A stretch of 64,000 nt of DNA, from positions 33,264,176 through 33,328,175 of the forward strand of contig JAJLRJ010000010.1 in the NCBI GenBank assembly GCA_024195265.1, read 5' to 3'. Positions 62,001 through 64,000 of this stretch are shown piece after piece. The number at the start of each line of letters is the position of its first letter. Positions within the stretch are counted from its first letter, which is position 1. The notes under the pieces are model-generated. The model did not search any database and was not told where the DNA came from. It saw only the letters and a program-made list of their open reading frames with translations. This stretch comes from Dendrophyllia cribrosa (Eukaryota > Cnidaria > Anthozoa > Scleractinia > Dendrophylliidae). A program made the translations under genes and the position numbers.

Positions 62001-62119
62001 ATATCAAAAACCGCATCAACAGACCATTTCACTGCACAGCGGTGCGAATTCAACTGAGCAGCTGGCATGGTCATCCGTGCATGCGCAGTGAGGTTTATGG
62101 CTGTGCCGCGTATGGCTGA
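52712..62119 (+). CDS. Secreted PAN/apple-EGF-F5/8C (discoidin) domain protein, four exons
   Basis: Exons 52712-53144, 56778-56935, 60936-61097 and 61970-62119 join in phase, giving 300 residues. ATG 52712 starts MGDRIAADATRLLIVLFLSR, a probable signal peptide cleaved near AEQ. Residues ~28-110 are a PAN/apple-like module (CNIKCEREPDCYSINY, KLCELNKGTRL). An EGF-like module with six cysteines follows (CVHPPCQNGGTC ... CLCQPNYSGDDC). Then comes an F5/8C/discoidin domain split over three exons: CNEGALGMFDKLIPNSAISA, TAVGTQGWEDP with KYFLKYKNNGTGW, and CTAVRIQLSSWHGHPCMRSE. The stop follows at 62117-62119. Such proteins are extracellular and bind glycans or phospholipids. I do not recognise a named ortholog. 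Introns 1 and 2 contain a foldback element and two DNA transposons. Confidence 0.85.
53215..53693. repeat. Array of ~89 bp units interrupted by a foldback insertion
   Basis: About five units (GTACTGCTCAGTAG, TTTCATTTGAATGGT, TTCATCCACAGACTCAAA). The last unit is split at CAGGAAAGTAC by the 53703-56606 insertion and resumes at 56616 with TGCTCAGCAGCTTTC. A 49 bp micro-element (53314-53362) sits inside one unit. Confidence 0.85.
53314..53362. mobile_element. 49 bp micro-MITE
   Basis: Inverted ends TAATCTCGTACCCA on both sides with a ~20 bp loop. Flanks ACAACCTTG (53305-53313) and ACAATCTTT (53363-53371) are a 9 bp duplication with two mismatches. It is inserted in an 89 bp unit whose uninterrupted copies read ACCACCTTGTACAGC here. 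Confidence 0.6.
53718..53893. repeat. CGCCGAA heptamer array (left terminus)
   Basis: About 25 nearly perfect copies of a 7 bp unit. Because 7 is not a multiple of 3, a seven-residue peptide repeat appears in open frames on both strands. Not a gene. Confidence 0.95.
54017..54560 (+). pseudogene. GIY-YIG endonuclease fragment of a Penelope-like element (left arm)
   Basis: Encodes CNSSNLTYMIE, then QYIGETKRTISERF, EHRQ, AVPTHFNLPG and, after a nested 239 bp insertion (54175-54413), HSSADMRLIPPELQPTINAS and EAFLIHRGNTLSPEGINRRN. This order is the C-terminal endonuclease of Penelope-like elements. No reverse transcriptase domain precedes it. Frameshifts occur around the K-run near 54032 and at the insertion. 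Confidence 0.75.
54175..54413. mobile_element. 239 bp nested MITE in the left foldback arm
   Basis: Inverted ends GTGCGTTTCTCAAAGGTCCC, flanked by CCAGG at 54170-54174 and 54414-54418. The right arm of the palindrome (near 56160) has the uninterrupted sequence CTTACCAGGCCACTC, which confirms a 5 bp duplication. Confidence 0.85.
55445..55494. mobile_element. 50 bp micro-MITE with 10 bp target duplication
   Basis: A hairpin with arms AACCTCGTTCCCAGGGC and a ~15 bp loop. GGCATTCCGG at 55435-55444 and 55495-55504 is a perfect direct repeat. It is inserted in the extra segment of the left foldback arm. Confidence 0.85.
55529..55557 (+). ncRNA. Hammerhead-like ribozyme core candidate
   Basis: CTGAGGA, a hairpin GACTA...TAGTC, then GAAA: the order and spacing of a hammerhead core (CUGANGA, stem II, GAAA). 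A second, mutated copy (CTGAGAA...GAAA) lies inverted at about 55847-55877. Penelope-like elements are known to carry hammerhead motifs. I could not identify a convincing stem I/stem III closing pair and cleavage site, so activity is unproven. Confidence 0.35.
56020..56340 (-). pseudogene. GIY-YIG fragment, right arm (inverted copy)
   Basis: Minus-strand counterpart of 54017-54560: YIGETK (near 56270), VPTHFNLPG and, without the 239 bp interruption, HSSADMRLIPSELQPTINAS. Several indels break the frame. Confidence 0.75.
57032..58937. mobile_element. 1.9 kb PIF/Harbinger-like non-autonomous element
   Basis: TTA at 57029-57031 and 58938-58940. Inverted ends GGGACGGACCATTAGAAAAG then TGAT(T)GGGG plus a G-run on both sides. 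Subterminal GCACGAATTTTTTT blocks occur on both ends in the same orientation. A TNA duplication and G-rich start fit PIF/Harbinger. No transposase is seen. Instead it carries the retroelement-type ORF at 58053-58481. It lies in intron 2 of the PAN-EGF-F5/8C gene, about 95 bp after exon 2. Confidence 0.82.
58053..58481 (+). CDS. Retroelement-type C-terminal nuclease-like ORF inside a DNA transposon
   Basis: A 142-residue open frame: GGFWARGVTAFFDVRVTHVN, EEEKKRKYQQQVLDVEMGSF, TPLVFGTNGGMGKECQRFLK and HACVRGSRTPF. This is the pattern I know from the C-terminal end of reverse-transcriptase polyproteins in corals and some algae (a conserved domain following the RT). A D..D..ExK-like arrangement (FFDVRV ... 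EKKRKY) suggests a restriction-type nuclease, which is inference. No RT precedes it and it starts within the DNA element, so it is a captured, detached fragment. The frame remains open. Confidence 0.6.
   Translation: MKAGGFWARGVTAFFDVRVTHVNSSCYQSKPTSEVFKEQEEEKKRKYQQQVLDVEMGSFTPLVFGTNGGMGKECQRFLKHLADRIAQKDTEPYHIVITWLRTQISFELFKSVHACVRGSRTPFRSKIEQSLDCKINVASADI
59230..60631. mobile_element. 1.4 kb TA element with ~130 bp TIRs
   Basis: TA at 59228-59229 and 60632-60633. Inverted ends CACTGGACATAACAATTGAG and CACTGGACAAAACAATTGAG continue for about 130 bp (GATTGG.TTAAATGATAATAA). The left TIR is split by the 402 bp insertion at 59316. A 133-residue open frame (60000-60401) has no domain I recognise. 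Intron 2 of the PAN-EGF-F5/8C gene. Confidence 0.8.
59316..59717. mobile_element. 402 bp nested element with 6 bp target duplication
   Basis: Inverted ends TATACCTGC, flanked by CATAAG at 59310-59315 and 59718-59723. The undamaged TIR at about 60543-60551 reads the single, uninterrupted CATAAG (as CTTATG on the plus strand), confirming the insertion. Non-coding. Confidence 0.85.
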
Positions 62120-62481
62120 AAAAGAACAAGTTAGCCTCATGCATTCAAATGCAGGAGAGAGGAACGATCTTCGGGACGAGGGACGAGGACGAGAAAAAGT
62201 AATGTTTTTTCCAAGCCACTTCTTACCATGCATGATCCAAGTCAAAGCCGGTTGTCGGAACCATTTTCTTCCTTAAAGACAAACTGGATGACTAAGCATA
62301 GGGCGTCGAGGAGTCAAATTTTACTGTAATTTCTTCTATTTTCAGAGCACGAATCGATTTTGTCAGAACACAGCAACAGGCGATCGTGTTACGAGTCTGG
62401 TGCAATTTTATTCTCAAGCCGAAAGCCGAAACAACAATGACTGTGGGCGTGTCGCCAGGAGAGCTGACAGTTCCTCTTTAA

Positions 62482-63108
62482 AGTGCATATGAACCGAAAA
62501 TTCTGTTTCGGCAGTTATAAAATTTACCCTTTGAAACACATGATTCCAAAGTTTGAGACGTTTAGGGTAAACATTTTCGAAGTTACAAGCGTTCGAAGTT
62601 ACCCTATTTTGGCCTAAAAATGGTCTTCAAATCGCGCAGCCAAAATATCAAAATGTCACGTGATGTGACGTAATGTTGGTTGCAAGATCAGATCAATCTG
62701 GTACCGCTAGTATGGCGGAGAGTAACAAAACTAAGCGGGAAGAGGAGTTCGTCCTGATACAGTGTAACTTGGCTGTTGACCTCATCTTCGTCGCTTTCAA
62801 CTTCCTCATGGTTGCTTGAAACTTTAGACAAGCTACCCATTTCTGAATCTTTTCCCTCTTAAATCCTCCGTGGCGGTAAGAACTCACTGAGAGTCACTGA
62901 GCGTAAACAAACCTTTGCAACCAACATTACGTCACAACCCAACCCCAGTCCCTTGAATTTTGAGACCATTTTTTAAGGTAAAATCGCACAACTTTAAACG
63001 CTTGTAACTTCAACAATTTTTACCCTAAACGTATCAAACTTTAGAATCGTGTGTTTCAAAAGGTAAATTTTATAATTACGCAAAACGAATTTTCGGTTCA
63101 TATGCACT
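62482..63108. mobile_element. 627 bp TTAA element
   Basis: TTAA at 62478-62481 and 63109-63112. Ends AGTGCATATGAACCGAAAAT inverted. The arms extend about 110-130 bp (AAATTTACC, TTTGAAACACA, ACGTTTAGGGTAAA), with further paired pieces ACGTAATGTTGGTTGCAA and TTGCAACCAACATTACGT inside. Same family as 14811-16704 and 45163-45706. Starts 362 bp after the PAN-EGF-F5/8C stop. Confidence 0.85.
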
Positions 63109-63420
63109 TTAACTCGTGAATACAAGAAGCGTTGAACGAGTGGAGCAGAAATATGCAAATTTCACTCCTTGTTAATTCCACTGTCCAGTACCGACCGTTC
63201 CAAATCCAAAGAAATATAGAGTAAAGAATCAAGCTCAACCACCAAAAAAGAGGACAACATGAACGTGATGTACTGATTTTTTGCATTTGGAGGACTATGA
63301 TCGAAGTTAAAACTGATTTGCGGAATTTTAATGAATTTTTTTTAATAGACAGAGGTTACAAATGAAAATTAAAACTTAGTTATTTATTGTGAAGTGGTTC
63401 TCCAGTGGTGCTGGGCGCAA

Positions 63421-63716
63421 GGATTCCCGCTGGGATCCCCGCAGGGATTCCCGACAACATTCCCGTCGGGATCGACGCTAAAATTCACGCCGGGATTCCT
63501 GTCGCGATCCCCGCCGGGAATCCCGCCTGGATTCCCGCCAAGATCCCTGCCGGGATTCCTGCCAAGATTCCCTCAGGGATTCCAGGCAAGATCCCTGCCG
63601 GGATCACCGCCAGGATTCCCGCCAAGATTCCAGCCGTGATTCCCGCCGGGATTCCCTCCAAGATTCCCGACAGGATTCCCGCCACGATTCCCGCCGGGAT
63701 CCCCGCCGGGATTGAA
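63421..63716. repeat. Minisatellite, GGGATTCCCGCC 15 bp unit
   Basis: About 20 copies of a 15 bp unit (GGGATTCCCGCCAAG variants). A multiple of three, so the frames read GIPAKIPA-like peptides on both strands. I see no gene context for these. Confidence 0.9.
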
Positions 63717-63786
63717 ACACACAGCAAACACTAAAATAAACACAGAAAAACAAAGTTAAACAACATGGCAGTAATTTCGAGAGTTT

Positions 63787-64000
63787 TTATTTCAGTTTCA
63801 TCATTTTTAAGAACCCAACATTTCGCCTTTAGTGAGACTAGTATTATAAACCGATGCGACCATTACAGATGCACAGCATACCAAACAAACAAAGGGTGGT
63901 AAGCCTGTGCAGTTTTGATTTCATTTTCATCAGTTTTAAGAGCCTCAAATTTCGCCTTTAGTGAGGCTAGCATTATAAACCGATACGGCCATTACAGATG
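63787..64000. repeat. ~130 bp tandem direct repeat at window end
   Basis: Two copies starting near 63787 and 63917 share TTTCGCCTTTAGTGAG, CTAG.ATTATAAACCGAT and GCGACC/CGGCCATTACAGATG. The second copy runs off the window, so a longer array may continue. Confidence 0.8.

Noticed and set aside
63394..63734. GIPAxIPA-type repeat ORFs on both strands
   Set aside because: Translation of a 15 bp minisatellite with no signal peptide, splice context or domain. Cannot be fully excluded as a low-complexity protein but unsupported.

Overview
This is a window of an animal nuclear genome, most likely an anthozoan cnidarian (stony coral or close relative). The basis is AT-rich DNA with short conserved exons in long introns bounded by GT..AG, five animal gene families, and dense small inverted-repeat transposons and minisatellites. 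The retroelement-type protein fragments also resemble those I know from coral genomes. I cannot name the species.

Five protein-coding genes can be read. (1) A DNAJC21-type ribosome-biogenesis J-protein on the minus strand at about 1.95-3.68 kb, intronless. (2) A head-to-head CFAP97D1-like ciliary/flagellar gene on the plus strand at 4.0-9.7 kb, five exons, sharing a ~320 bp promoter region with gene 1. (3) A long minus-strand gene at 32.5-18.6 kb that starts as EMSY (ENT domain and following conserved block) and ends in a bromodomain. All 12 coding splice junctions keep phase, giving about 1,211 residues. (4) A plus-strand AIFM2/FSP1 gene at 37.0-44.1 kb, five exons, 382 residues, with an N-myristoylation start. 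(5) A plus-strand secreted-type protein at 52.7-62.1 kb, four exons, 300 residues: signal peptide, PAN/apple, EGF and F5/8C (discoidin). The genes are ordinary unlinked functions, not an operon-like system.

Between and inside the genes lies most of the novelty. At least three groups of small DNA elements can be sorted by target-site duplication. TTAA elements are at 8.3, 14.8, 20.8, 21.9, 27.2, 28.0, 45.2 and 62.5 kb. TA elements are at 27.5, 28.6, 31.2, 37.8, 41.4, 47.0, 47.6, 49.0 and 59.2 kb. Elements with 9-10 bp duplications are at 48.5, 53.3, 53.7 and 55.4 kb. Two TNA-type (TTA/TAA) insertions, one hAT-like insertion, a LINE tail, a RecQ-like helicase fragment and a nuclease-like retroelement ORF are also present. 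Several TIR elements have grown tandem arrays inside themselves. All four FSP1 introns carry a tandem array.

The standout non-genic object is 53703-56606, a 2.9 kb foldback palindrome with a 9 bp target duplication. Both termini are arrays of a 7 bp repeat. Its arms carry a Penelope-type GIY-YIG endonuclease fragment and a hammerhead-like motif, with younger elements nested in one arm. The standout gene-level observation is the EMSY-bromodomain architecture, together with transposons placed right at its splice sites.

Long gene-free stretches (1-1949, about 9.7-18.6 kb, 32.5-37.0 kb, 44.2-52.7 kb, 62.1-64.0 kb) hold only repeats and unremarkable AT-rich sequence as far as I can read.
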